Shown: piece by piece, positions 26,136 through 36,289 of the stretch
Layout of the letters: each line of letters opens with the position of its first letter
Numbering within the stretch: the stretch's first letter is position 1
Origin: Sisyra terminalis
Lineage: Eukaryota > Arthropoda > Insecta > Neuroptera > Sisyridae
NCBI GenBank assembly: GCA_958496175.1
Contig: OY292278.1
Span: 29,078,001 to 29,142,000, forward strand
Direction: 5' to 3'
Length of the DNA: 64,000 nt
Made by a program: the position numbers and the translations under genes
The notes under the pieces: generated by a model
What the model saw: the letters and a program-made list of their open reading frames with translations, nothing else
Databases searched by the model: none
What the model was told of the DNA's origin: nothing

Positions 26136-27721
26136 ATATGAGTATATTATATATTGGATTTGCTTTATAAAAATATATTCTTCTGCTAAAAACTTAAGAA
26201 ATCAGTTGATTTTATTATGAGATACATATTTTACCGCTACCAACGAAAGTATTATGATAGACTTGTCCAAGGGAATGAAATAAAAATAATTTGGTTCTGT
26301 CCAGGATTGTGTTTATTGATTAACACATTAAGTGGAAAGTTGCGTGTGTTTTTAAAACAAATCTCACACCAAAGATACACATACAATGCCATATAAAATT
26401 CACATTTCCCCTAATGTAGTTTTCGCTGTTCTCCTCTTGAGAAATTTATTTAATGAAAATTACACACTTTTTATTCTCAAATGAGTTTATTAAGACAATG
26501 GAGTACTATTTTATTTTGATACTTGAGCTTTGATTTTTTTGGCAGAAGCTGGCGACATCTATCGATAAAAGTTTTCCTCGAAATTTTAGCAAATAATTTA
26601 ATTTAAACATCTTTTTTCCTCAATTAAAAATGGTTTTAAAAAAGTTTAACTTTTGAATCACCGCTCAACAATAATGAAAATGCTCTTCATAACTCTTCAT
26701 GATAAAAAAAGGGGGAAAAAAGAGCAAAAAAAGTTGCGTTCAATCGTTCAAGTTTTGTAAAACTACTCTCTTCTATTGTGAAGATTTAGAGACGATTCGA
26801 GAAAATGCTCTCTTTTAAGATGAGAGTATTATAAGAAATCTATTTGTAAATCTTATACGTGTAAGCTGCTGGAAAAGGCTTTCAAAGTTCGACTATAAGT
26901 AGTCGTCGTCAACTATTAGTCGATGCTTAAGTACGTAATATATTTTCTCCGACAATAAAAACTCTTTCATAAAGAATATTTTACAGACAATTTTTATAAC
27001 AATGTTATTGTCTCGCTATGAAATAACGTTCACAACTTCAGATTCAAATGACTTTTATGAAAACTTACAAAAAAATAAAAATCTAATTGTTGTGAAAATT
27101 ATATTTTATTAAAACCGATTTTTTTATAACTCTAATTTTTCAGATGGTTTTCGAAATTTAATTCAATTTTTAACGTTCCTCAATGGCTTTTCGCATTGGT
27201 TTACATTCAACTCCCTTTGATTAGTAATTGGAAAGTTTTGCTGAAATATGGAGATTAAGAAAATCGCATATCAAGCAAATCATCATCTTAAAACATATCG
27301 ACTTCTTCGGACACTGTAAAGTGTCGTTATTTATAAAAAATCAGCCTATAAAAACAAAGCTTTCATTCTAAATTTTCATTTATATTAAACTCTCGATCAC
27401 ACTTTATTTATTAACGTCTTTTTCTATTTCCCAAATATTTGTGGTTTTCTTAAAGACTGAATATCCTAAACATAACATTTGTTGTATTTTACTGCTAAAT
27501 GTGAGAAATTCATAAAAGTTAGTTAAACTAAATTCGAACAAGTTGAAATTTTAATAAATAAAAATGTAAGTTAGCACAAGTCTATGTGCAAAATTTCAAC
27601 TTGATTGGATAACTAGATGTGTGTTAATTATCACCTCCAAAATTTGTCACCAAGAACGCGACACTAATATATAGGATTTAATAATTATTATTTTCAAACA
27701 TAATCTTAATTTTATAATCTT
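26136..27721. other. AT-rich intergenic stretch without recognised feature
   Basis: No gene, repeat copy or structured element recognised. Confidence 0.45.
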
Positions 27722-28500
27722 CTGTAAATATAAAAACGTTTGTCCTGATTGACTGACTGATGGATCAAAGTACAGTCTAAACCATTGGTTCCCAACCTTG
27801 GGTACGTGGATGATTTTACAGTTTAAAACAAAAATCTATTAAAAATCTGTATTGATTTATTTTATGCACTGATCGTTTCGCTGAAAACGAAATATAGAGA
27901 TATTAGATTATACTATATTACTTCTTTAATTAATAATAAACAGATCCAACCTTCTCACTAATTATATATATTTTAAAGTGATTATTATATTTAATGTATA
28001 TGTTTAGCAATAAAAATTAGTTACTTGTCTTTATTCCAAATGTTTTCCATTACGTTTTATTTCCCATTTCAAAATTTTTGGTCTACCGGTACATCATCAA
28101 ATCGTTTACAAGGTACTGGTACGGTACTATAAAAAGGTTGGGAACCCCTGGTCTAAACCAATGATAGTAGAGACTTGAAATTTAGAGAATATATTATTTA
28201 TATGATGTAGACATCCTATAAGAAATAATTTTTGAAAATTCCGGCCTTAAATTGGTGAAAAGGGGTGACAAACATTTTATGGAATAACATATGGCCTGAT
28301 CAACTGCAGGCACTTACGAATGTCGATATAAACCTATCATATGGAGTTTTTTAATACACTTTATCCATCTGGTGTTCCGGGTTGTACACTTATCATTAAA
28401 GTGGGTGCTTCAATAATTCTACATCGAAATCTCAATCCACCTAAGTTTGCAATGGAACCAGGTTACGTGGGAAAGCTTTAAAAGCCTTATAAGTAAAATA
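27722..28500 (+). mobile_element. Degraded interspersed repeat, Helitron-like at best
   Basis: ATATAAAAACGTTTGTCCTG followed by ATTGACTGACTGATGG resembles the start of common insect non-autonomous repeats. It continues after the nested hAT with CTAAACCAATGATAGTAGAG. The right boundary is not visible. Confidence 0.35.
27783..28150 (+). mobile_element. Non-autonomous hAT element, 368 bp, perfect TSD
   Basis: Termini CATTGGTTCCCAACCTTG and AAGGTTGGGAACCCCTG, flanked by GTCTAAAC on both sides (27775-27782, 28151-28158). Inserted inside the repeat at 27722-28500. Noncoding. Confidence 0.85.
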
Positions 28501-28623
28501 TTGTTACACAATTTAGATAAAAAACGTCAAGCCCCTTTTAAAAAGAGATAATACTCAAATGAGCAATAGGAGTCAACTATCAAACAATCGTTTTTCTTCT
28601 TGAACCTTCCATAGGTTTTAGAA

Positions 28624-28862
28624 CAATGATGGCGAACCTATGACCCATGGGTCAGACACTGACCCACGATGGCTAGGCAACCACTTGTTTGTTATACATA
28701 GAAGCAAACTTCCATAGCACTTTTCAGCACTTATATCGTCCCCTCTCTGTTTCACTTTGTGAAGAGCTAATGGGCGGTATGCACATTTGTGACCCACGAG
28801 CTAGTACTAAAAAAAGTATGGATAAAATTTGACCCACATCTCAAAAAGGTTCATCATATCTG
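28624..28862 (+). mobile_element. Non-autonomous hAT element, 239 bp
   Basis: CAATGATGGCGAACCTATGA ... AGGTTCATCATATCTG, with TSDs TTTTAGAA / TTCTAGAA (one mismatch). Repeated GACCCAC motifs inside, as in other hAT-type MITEs. Confidence 0.78.
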
Positions 28863-28870
28863 TTCTAGAA

Positions 28871-30618
28871 CATTCGAGTCTAATCTGGAATGATCAACTC
28901 ATCAAGTATATATGCTCAATTCCTTGTTGAAACTAAAAAAGGACATTTAAAAAATTTGGAAATATTTAATTTTAAAATTTTAAAGCTTTAAAAATTTAAA
29001 TTTTTCTTTGTTATACTCGTTTTACACTTTTTTGCCATAATTTAAGTCAAAACTTTTATAATTTCTAGATACTGAAATATAACCCCTGTAATTTCCCCAT
29101 ATACACAAAATAAACATTTTTGTACATTTCATGAATAATTTAACATAACATGTATTTAAATATTGTCCTCAATAAAATGAAAACGATTATGATGAATTTA
29201 ATTTTCACGTGATTTTAATGAGAGGTTTTTCTTAAAAAAATAAAAAACTTTTCCCAAACTCAAAACATTTAGAAAAATATTAGATCAACAATTAGGTCTT
29301 GAAAAAGATATATTTTTTATAAAAAAAAATTTTTGGTTTTAGAGATTATAAAAACAGTTGGTTCTATTTCTTTTATAACTTAATTGTTTTATGATAAAAA
29401 ATTTCAGTTATTAGTTATTTAAAACTAATTCAATTTTATTATAACTAAAGATTGCAGAAAACGAAAAGTCAGTAAAAATTTCTTCAGAGCTTTTTTTAGA
29501 TTGTTATCATTTTACTAAAAAAAAAATCATTGTTGGTGTATATTTGGGATTCAATTTCATTTTCTTTTTGAATTCTTCTAAAGTAAAACTAAACACAGAA
29601 CATTCAAACAAGAAAATATATTACATAATATATGAAAAATTTAGCAATCAAAAAGCTCATTAGTTTTATTATAATTATCATTGAAAACATTGAAATGATT
29701 TTCGGAGCGAATATGCATAATGAATAATTTGGATTATCCTATGATACTTGGTAATATATATTATTTACAAAAAATAACGAAAAAAATTGGCATTTAAATT
29801 TTAAAATCTACGCCAAAACGCTTGAAAGTGCCATGACGTTGCTTATGACGTCACGTTTGTATACCAAACGTATACATACGAAATATTCATTGAATAATTT
29901 TATTATTCTGTATCATTAAATATGAATTCAAAGTGTATAGGTCGTGTGCGATCCGTCAGTGTAGTATTACATTAATTCCAAATGAGTTATTAAAGTTCCC
30001 ATTAATTCAATTAAGCCATCATGGTATTAAGAAATGCTTTTGAATTCTCATCTTTATCTTCACACAATATCTTCCCATCTTAAAGCCCAGATACAAAATT
30101 GCTTTTCTAAAAATCCTATTCTCTCAACGATAATGGATCGAAAAGGTTCTTTTTATTTTGCAATGCTCTACCATTTCCTTACCATATTGACAAATTCCGC
30201 AAAACCGAGATTTCCATTTTCAACTTAAAGTGCATAAATTTTATTTTACAATATATAGAAAGTTAATTTCAACCAAAACATCAATTACAAGTCTAAACAC
30301 ATAGGTACGGCTTTCTACGAGTTATCATTTTTGATATTAGTGGAATACTTAGGTACTAGATACTTTACAATTACAGGTACACATAACATACATAAATGCT
30401 AAGGCACGTATATACCAAAAATATATATATCATACCAATATCATCAATATCATATCAAAAATTCAAAAAATCTTTTCGTCGAAATTTCGCAAATGAAAAT
30501 TGTTGTGATTACTTCCGGTTATTCCTTACTTCTACTTCCTTACAAAAGGAATTAAAAAACGATAACTAGTCACATCAGTTTTACAATTTTACTCGTAAAA
30601 TATAAATATCATTCTAGC
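28871..30618. other. AT-rich intergenic stretch
   Basis: No gene. A CRE-like TGACGTCA at about 29847 stands alone and is not evidence of a promoter. Confidence 0.45.
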
Positions 30619-30780
30619 TTACTAGTGGCTGAGTGGTTAAAGTGGCCACTCTAAAACCTGTAGGTATTGGGTTCAAGTCTCATAATTGGCAATTTTTCAG
30701 TATTTCTCAGTTTGCAGGATTATATAAACCATTGCGAACCCTTGTTAAAAACCTCAATAGTTAAAAAGCGACAGAAAGTA
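30619..30780 (+). repeat. tRNA-derived SINE, diverged body
   Basis: AGTGGCTGAGTGGTTAAAGT is a clear A box, and GGGTTCAAGTCTC a clear B box, then a diverged body ending AAAAAGCGACAGAAAGT. Confidence 0.65.
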
Positions 30781-31025
30781 GCCAAATATTAAATATCACT
30801 CCACAATCCATTATTTCCTTTTCGCTATGTGTGAAATCATGATAGGGGAAGCCAAATCGACCCAAGCATTCCCAGCGGTTATTTTAAGCGTTAGAAATAG
30901 CTGTTATTAATGAAATTGTAAGCAAATACACAAATAGTTTTTTCCAAAAGCATTGTGTATTTTATTGGAAATACTTTTTAAGATATATTTTGTATTTGCA
31001 AAAAGTAAAATTCTTTTCGATATTT

Positions 31026-31195
31026 TTTTAATTGTTATTTATCGTTGCTTTATAACTACTAAGTTCTACAGGAACTCTAGGGTATATATATAAATCCGTA
31101 ATCGAGAATTATTGAAAATTTGCTCGATACAAGAATCGAACCCAACACCTACCATTTTTGGAACGGTCACCTTGATCTCTCGGCCGCCAGTAAGC
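31026..31195 (-). repeat. tRNA-derived SINE
   Basis: Minus strand: TGGCGGCCGAGAGATCAAGG, CGTTCCAAAAATGG, B box GGGTTCGATTCTTG, body with TCGATTACGGATTTATATAT and the TAAATAACAATTAAA tail. Confidence 0.72.
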
Positions 31196-31298
31196 ATAAA
31201 AAAATTTGTCAACTGTAAATTAATGAGGCAAAGAATAGTTTCTTTTTTATTTTCTTAATCAGTATGGCTATCAAAGGCAAAATGATGCTGGAAGTGAA

Positions 31299-31322
31299 AA
31301 TAATAATAATAATAATAATAAT
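31299..31322. repeat. (ATA)n microsatellite
   Basis: Uninterrupted ATA trinucleotide run of eight units. Confidence 0.9.
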
Positions 31323-31444
31323 TGATCCTTTGTTTTATAAAAATCTAATATATTAAAGAAAAGAATAAAAAAGAAATAGGATACAGAACTAAAAGTATTT
31401 TATTTTATGAAAGTATATTGGAAATACGTATGTTGCATTTAGTA

Positions 31445-32582
31445 TTTCATATATATAAATTGACTATCTTGCTGTGCGTCCGTGCAGAATGGGATATGCG
31501 CATGCGCTCTGTTATTCCCACTTATGCATTCAAAACGTTGGGAAGGGTACTCACTCACTAATGTATTTATTTGTGAATACGTATTTCGGATTTTCAGGTT
31601 TACAATATGTGAAAGCCAAAAAACTTAATGCTCACTTATTTACTTAACTTAACCTTTTCAGATATATCTACTTATCACAGTTTAAATTTTTAAGCAGACC
31701 CTAAGTTTTTGTTTCTAATAATAAATCAACTTTGTTTTATATTAAGCAGTAATAACGTTTTGCTTTTAACGGACTTTGATTGATTATTAAATTTGAAATT
31801 TCGATTGTTTATTAAACGTTGTCCCTTACAAACTATGCTACCGTTTTCCACTCTTTCAGGGGAGAAATTTTGAAAACCCCTTTTTTATTACATATCTGCA
31901 TCGTATAAGGAAAACACTTTCCAAATTTCATCGACACAAATGTGCATTTATATTTGAAAATACAATGTAAAACGAAAAAAAAATAATGACCTTTATGTAA
32001 GTTAACATGACTAAAAAGCTATTCGATTTCGCACATTTGGACGTTGTGCATACAAAATTGTTGGAAATAGGTGGAAAGCGTGGAAGTAAATTCGCGTATT
32101 TTATTTATTTTCAATAACAATAATTGATTTTCAAATTGTTCTAAATACCGAAAAAAAGTTAGTATCGAGGATTTTATATTTGAATTGACAGTGAAATATT
32201 GCTACCCTAATGCTTTTCAGCCGAATATATAACTCCAGATCACAACCATTGGCTCATAAAAAAATAGATTTTAAAAAATTTGATTGTTAAAAAACGAACC
32301 AAAATTTAAAATCGCCTATTTGGTATACGTACTACATAAGTATTAAACTTTCATACTTATTTAGTGAAATGACGTTATTTAAAATGTTGTTATTAAAATG
32401 ATATAAAAAAAAAACACTTATATTTTATTTCTTAATATAATTTTAGATAAACTTGTTTTTATTTTAACAACACTTTGATTATTAAATTTATAATTTCGAC
32501 TGTTGATTAACTCTACATTATCTCAAATTAAACATTTTATTGAGATAAAACCTTTAGGTGCGAATGCAACGGGCAACTACTA
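31445..32582 (+). mobile_element. Degraded interspersed repeat, possibly Helitron-like
   Basis: ATATATAAATTGACTATC followed by GCGTCCGTGCAGAATGGG at the left and GTGCGAATGCAACGGGCAAC followed by TACTAATTATATATA at the right recall insect non-autonomous elements that begin and end at TATATATA. No coding sequence or inverted ends. Assignment is by general appearance only. Confidence 0.3.
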
Positions 32583-33270
32583 ATTATATATAAAATGAAT
32601 ACTATTTTGTATTCAAATATATTTTTTAAATTATGTTACACATGTCTGATTAAATCTCCCTAAAGTATTTTTTTTTACTTATAAAAATTCTGCCTTATTT
32701 ACAGAAATCAATTGAATTTAATTCACCTGAAAAATAAAAATAACCGTCCAAATTTCCCGTATAAAATTTCATTTTATTTTTCTCATTTACGAGAGCTTGA
32801 AATAATTTCATCCTTAAATTTTGCAAGGGGTAATTAATTAATTACCGTCTTCACGGTTTTTGTTTGTTTAAGTATTGATTTTTTTCATACCAAGGCTACA
32901 CCTGTACAATACAAATAATTACCCTTAATTATAACAAGCAAGATTTTTTAACTAAATAAAATTTTTAACACTCCTGCAATTTTTCAATTAAAAATTAAAA
33001 TTCGTTTATTGGCTAATAACTGGTTCTCTAATTAAAATGGACGTAACAATATTATGTTTTGTTAATTAAATTTTCGAAGTGAAATAAAACTGTTAATAAG
33101 ACTAATTAATAAACTTTTCTATTAAGTTTAATCTTGTTTGCAGTTGTTTGGTTTAAGAACGAACAGATAAACGTTAAGTTATATAATCGAAACCGCACAC
33201 TACCCCTACAACTTCCCTTATCCGTGTCGCGAATTATCCTCACCGAAACTCACCCTTAGCGGTGCCCTCA

Positions 33271-33303
33271 ATGTCATCGACCAGCACAGCAACCTGTTGT
33301 TAA
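33271..33303 (+). CDS. Upstream ORF in the putative 5' UTR, 10 codons
   Basis: An ATG with its own in-frame TAA ends seven bases before the proposed start codon of the plus-strand gene. It lies in the GC-richer leader. If transcribed it could reduce initiation at the main start. Whether it is in the mature leader depends on an unknown transcription start. Confidence 0.3.
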   Translation: MSSTSTATCC

Positions 33304-33310
33304 GGTTGCC

Positions 33311-33346
33311 ATGGCATCGTCTACTTTCTACTTTCACAATAAACCG
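33311..33346 (+). CDS. Exon 1 (coding part) of the plus-strand gene
   Basis: Twelve codons from ATG to a GTGAAA donor. An alternative donor (GTATAG) nine bases further on is also phase 0 and would add three residues. The exon lies in a short GC-richer island typical of a 5' UTR. No other upstream exon was found that joins exon 2 in phase. Confidence 0.5.
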
Positions 33347-36124
33347 GTGAAACGAGTATAGTTATGCAAGATCAATTTTTGAAATTGAAATAATACCTGA
33401 AAGCTCAGAGCTTTTATACTGATCTTTTCTGTATCGATGATCTTTGCTTCTTTTACAGTTTGTTTCAAGGGTGAAATGGGAGACGTGTTTAAATTGTTTT
33501 CCGTATTCGCAAAATGTTAACATGCTTGATGGGGATTTATTGTGTTTGCTTGGGATAGATAAGGAATGTTTAGCCAGTTGAATCAACAATGTTTTAAATT
33601 ATGAAAGTTGCTGTTTTTTGCGTGTTTAAAAAGCGTTGGCAATCGATTGTTTTTGTGTTATAGAAACCAGGACGAGAGCTAGGCTTGAAGCGGTTTTGGG
33701 CTGCTGTTAGGTCACCCAGTAATGGCTCAAGTTCAGCTTGCGAAGCAGGAATGGCTGATGATCCCGAGGCTAACGTCAACGAACCGGCCACAGCCCCTGC
33801 TTTACCCACGTGCTCGCTACCCTTACTCCAGGTCTGGCCTAGTCAGGACTCTCCTCGTGGCGAAGCCGACGGTCAAAGCTTTGTATTTCCGTCTTGCGAT
33901 GCAAATTCCCCGAGTTCCTGCTACGAACTGGGAGTTAGTCACAACGATTCTGGAATTGACTCAATTCAAGTTAGTTTTAATTTTATTTGGTGTGTCACTA
34001 AGTTCTCGCTGTTTTTCAAGATGAAAATGCAACTTGATTGTGAAAAATTACTTACAAATGTACCTATCCTTCATAAAAGGGTAAAAGTTTCATTGTAAAA
34101 GGATACCCTTTACCGATTAGCCAACAAAATTTTAAAGTATAACAGTAAATGAATCTCGTTTTTTGAATACTAAATACTTAATGTTTTTATTTCATCTTCG
34201 TACAACGTTTCGCTACTTTCGTAGCTTCATCAGGTACTAAATTACAAAACATCAATTGTTAAATTCAAGTATAATCAAGGGTGGATTCAGAATTTTTTTC
34301 TGGGGGGGGTACAATATCATCTTTACAATATCAAGTGCGTGACAAAGATCACGAAAAAAAATCACAATTCCAACCAGAAATAGACTAGAATTTCACTAAT
34401 GTTGTTTCTGTTATTTTATTTGTACTGTTATGGAATCTCCACAGTAAAAAGAAACCCTGGGGGGCAAGTGCTCTCCCCCCCCCCAATCCCCCCTTGTGTA
34501 TAATATTCTTGGCATTTATACGTCGATAATAAAATGTTACTAATGTCATCATGCAAAATTACAAGTTGTTAAAAATTAAAATACAAAACATTTAAAAAAA
34601 AATAATAGATACTAGTAACATTTTATTGTTGTATTAATGTCGAGATTATTATACATGAATTTAACAATTGATGTTTTGTAATTTAGTACCTGATGAAGCT
34701 ACAAAAGTAGCAAAACGTTGTACGAAGATGAAATAAAAACATTAAGTATTTAGTATCCAAGAAGGAGATTTAAAATTAGTTTAGATCGCTCCGTGTCTGC
34801 TTTTTATTATATTCTATTATATATTATTATATTAAATTATACTACGTAAATTGGACCACAATATATTTTTTATATATTATATAACAGTATAACTGTTTAA
34901 AGTCAACAAAAAAATCTAATTTGATTATGCATTACTATGGTAAATGTTCTCAAAAAATGCAAAGAAACCAAGCATTATTTTGGGAAAATTGAAAAATCAT
35001 CTTTAAATCGTATTTACTCTCCAAGGTTTATAAAATACACAGGTTGCCCCATTAGAAAAAAAAAATGACGTCATACGAAGAATTTTGAAATTTGAATTAG
35101 TCTGAAGATATGTACGAATTTCTTCTGCATGCGTCACGTAGCGCATGAGGCCACCTGTGTATTTTATAAACCTTGTTTACTCTCACCTTATTCTCTGAAC
35201 ATATAGTAAATTTATCATCAGGGAGCTGATACATATTTAGAATGTTATATTCTCTTTCTTTTCCAATGGGTTTCATCCTGCTATAATTTTGTTCCGCTTT
35301 TTACCATTTTCAAAGGCTTCTGCTCTGATCTATAGTACCTTTTATTGACAAACAGCGGGAACTTAGTTGGGCACCAATAGTTGTTAGTGTTAAAATTTTG
35401 AATTTACTTTTTTCAATAGACATCACCATCTCCAGGAGCAATGATACAAAACACTACGGCTTCAACTACGACAACATCTGCGTCAATTACAACCCCGTCT
35501 TCGTCAACCATAGCCCCGTTAACCTGTCCACTACCAGGGGCAAGTCGAAGAATGAGTTGCTCATCACCAACGCCAAGTCTTCGGCAACCCAGTGCTCTTT
35601 TGCATCCGGACCACGCACGTTTGTTGCGCCAACCACAATCTTCGTTATCTGACCATAATTCTCTCGAAGATGTTTCCGATCCACAGCATGGGTTTGGTAT
35701 GTCAGCTTCTTCGAGTACAACATCTTCATTGACATCGGTAGCGGCTGCTGTGGCAGCCATTGGAGCTCGAACTAGTGATCCTTGCGACCGGCGTCGAAGT
35801 TCCAGTATGACCACGCGATATTCCCTTTTCGACGCCCTAGATCTAGAGTACGCTCTTCTTCGAGCTGCGGCTCGGGGTAGTGTAGGACCTTACTCTTTAA
35901 GTGAATCACTTCACAAATTGACATTCACGCAAAGTCTGGCTTTTCCAGCCCTCGCACGAGGGTTGGCCAGCAAACGACGTCGTTCAACCCAAAGTCCCAG
36001 TAATCGTCCGTTAAACCCCAACGAAACCGGCTTGAACGCCTTTGCTAAAGTCGTGACAGCATTAGTGTTGGTTCTAGTTAGTGTACTCGTGTTTGGTGTC
36101 GTTTACAAGTTTGTGAAAACGTGA
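33311..36124 (+). CDS. Unrecognised Ser/Thr-rich single-pass (tail-anchored-like) protein, three exons
   Basis: Proposed join is 33311-33346, 33664-33969 and 35420-36124, 348 codons plus TGA, all junctions in phase 0. Exon 1 starts at an ATG in a strong context (GCC before, G after). Its donor is the least certain part. Exon 2 is bounded by a TTATAG acceptor and a GTTAGT donor; exon 3 by a TTTTTTCAATAG acceptor. The protein has a basic segment near residues 15-30, an acidic/Pro-rich stretch, a long low-complexity Ser/Thr region (about 115-230), an Arg/Ser cluster, a non-repetitive block including SLFDALDLEYALLRAAARG, another basic cluster, and a hydrophobic helix at about 325-343 five residues before the stop. 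That layout suggests a tail-anchored membrane protein facing the cytosol (inference). GC and codon use are clearly higher than the surroundings, which supports real coding sequence. I do not recognise the family and assign no function. The frame stays open for 49 codons after the stop. Confidence 0.75.
33664..33969 (+). CDS. Exon 2 of the plus-strand gene
   Basis: 102 codons, open on both sides in phase 0, preceded by a T-rich tract ending TTATAG and followed by GTTAGT. It encodes the basic segment, including KRFWAAVRS, and an acidic, Pro/Ser-rich stretch ending NDSGIDSIQ. Confidence 0.75.
34196..34241 (-). ncRNA. Hammerhead-ribozyme-like motif (left arm)
   Basis: On the minus strand: GTAC (stem I), CTGATGA, one extra A, GCTAC-GAAA-GTAGC (stem II), GAAAC, GTT, GTAC (stem I). 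This is the type I layout with a palindromic minimal helix III (ACGT). The extra base between the core and helix II makes activity uncertain. The inverted copy at 34683-34727 has lost the GAA core (AAAAC). Confidence 0.45.
34276..34496 (+). mobile_element. Non-autonomous hAT element inside the palindrome, 221 bp
   Basis: Starts CAAGGGTGGATTCAG, ends AATCCCCCCTTG, with TSDs AGTATAAT / TGTATAAT (one mismatch). G-run near the left, C-run near the right. Confidence 0.78.
35022..35175 (+). mobile_element. MULE-like MITE with 9-bp TSD, copy 2, in an intron
   Basis: CAAGGTTTATAAAATACACA to TGTGTATTTTATAAACCTTG, flanked by TTTACTCTC at 35013-35021 and 35176-35184. 154 bp. It lies in intron 2 of the plus-strand gene, about 240 bases before exon 3. 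Confidence 0.88.
35420..36124 (+). CDS. Exon 3 of the plus-strand gene, with the C-terminal membrane helix
   Basis: 234 codons plus TGA after a TTTTTTCAATAG acceptor. It encodes the Thr/Ser-rich region, the most conserved-looking block (around FDALDLEYALL and TFTQSLAFPALARG), a basic patch KRRRS and a Val/Leu-rich transmembrane helix. The stop is TGA followed by G. Confidence 0.85.
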   Translation, partial: TSPSPGAMIQNTTASTTTTSASITTPSSSTIAPLTCPLPGASRRMSCSSPTPSLRQPSALLHPDHARLLRQPQSSLSDHNSLEDVSDPQHGFGMSASSSTTSSLTSVAAAVAAIGARTSDPCDRRRSSSMTTRYSLFDALDLEYALLRAAARGSVGPYSLSESLHKLTFTQSLAFPALARGLASKRRRSTQSPSNRPLNPNETGLNAFAKVVTALVLVLVSVLVFGVVYKFVKT

Positions 36125-36274
36125 GGATTGCTGCTGGCGCCTGAATTCATGAACGACACTGCCGAATTTCATCATTTACCAGCCGATAATCCACATCGAC
36201 AATTCAATGACACAACGAGCTACGATGACGGTTGGCATCACGACGGAAACAATCCCGGCGCCAGCAGAACGTGA
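36125..36274 (+). other. In-frame open extension after the TGA stop (candidate readthrough region)
   Basis: 49 sense codons continue in the same frame as exon 3 before a second TGA at 36272-36274. The composition (many GAC, CAC, AAC and CCA codons) looks like coding sequence, not the AT-rich 3' flank that begins after about 36290. The encoded peptide is hydrophilic and rich in Asp, His and Asn. It would lie beyond the membrane helix if translated. Confidence 0.45.
36131..36267 (+). promoter_or_regulatory. GC-rich stem-loop just downstream of the stop codon
   Basis: CTGCTGGCGCC at 36131-36141 is perfectly complementary to GGCGCCAGCAG at 36257-36267, an 11-bp stem with 8 G-C pairs closing a 115-nt loop. 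It starts six nucleotides after the TGA, a spacing typical of structures that promote stop-codon readthrough. Whether it acts in RNA is inferred. Confidence 0.5.
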
Positions 36275-36289
36275 TTACTCTACAACCCC

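Larger units (their letters stand above)
34160..34763. mobile_element. Penelope-type palindrome with hammerhead-like arms, in an intron
   Basis: The left arm (34160-34275, continuing at 34505-34560) and right arm (about 34600-34763) are inverted copies: ATACTAAATACTTAATG, TTCATCTTCGTACAACG, CATCAATTGTTAAATTCA, AATAAAATGTTACTA. The arm is split by a hAT insertion at 34276-34496. Without it the two arms were almost continuous. It lies in intron 2 of the plus-strand gene. Confidence 0.7.

Noticed and set aside
29838..29880. TGACGTCA and inverted CGTTTGTATACCAAACG motifs as a promoter
   Set aside because: Single short motifs without a gene, TATA box or repeated context. Expected by chance.
30619..30700. 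Possible tRNA gene (clear A and B boxes)
   Set aside because: No acceptor-stem pairing or proper anticodon arm, and the same head is followed by a shared body and tail in other copies. It is a SINE.
33594..33809. Minus-strand open frame opposite exon 2
   Set aside because: Shadow of the plus-strand exon. It spans the exon's splice acceptor and has no supporting motif.
35413..35814. Antisense open frames over exon 3 of the plus-strand gene
   Set aside because: They mirror the Ser/Thr-rich coding sequence on the opposite strand. Splice signals, codon use and the membrane helix support only the plus strand.
36122..36124. TGA read as selenocysteine
   Set aside because: No SECIS-like element was recognised in the 3' region, and the position just after a membrane helix does not fit a catalytic residue. 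Simple readthrough is the better hypothesis.
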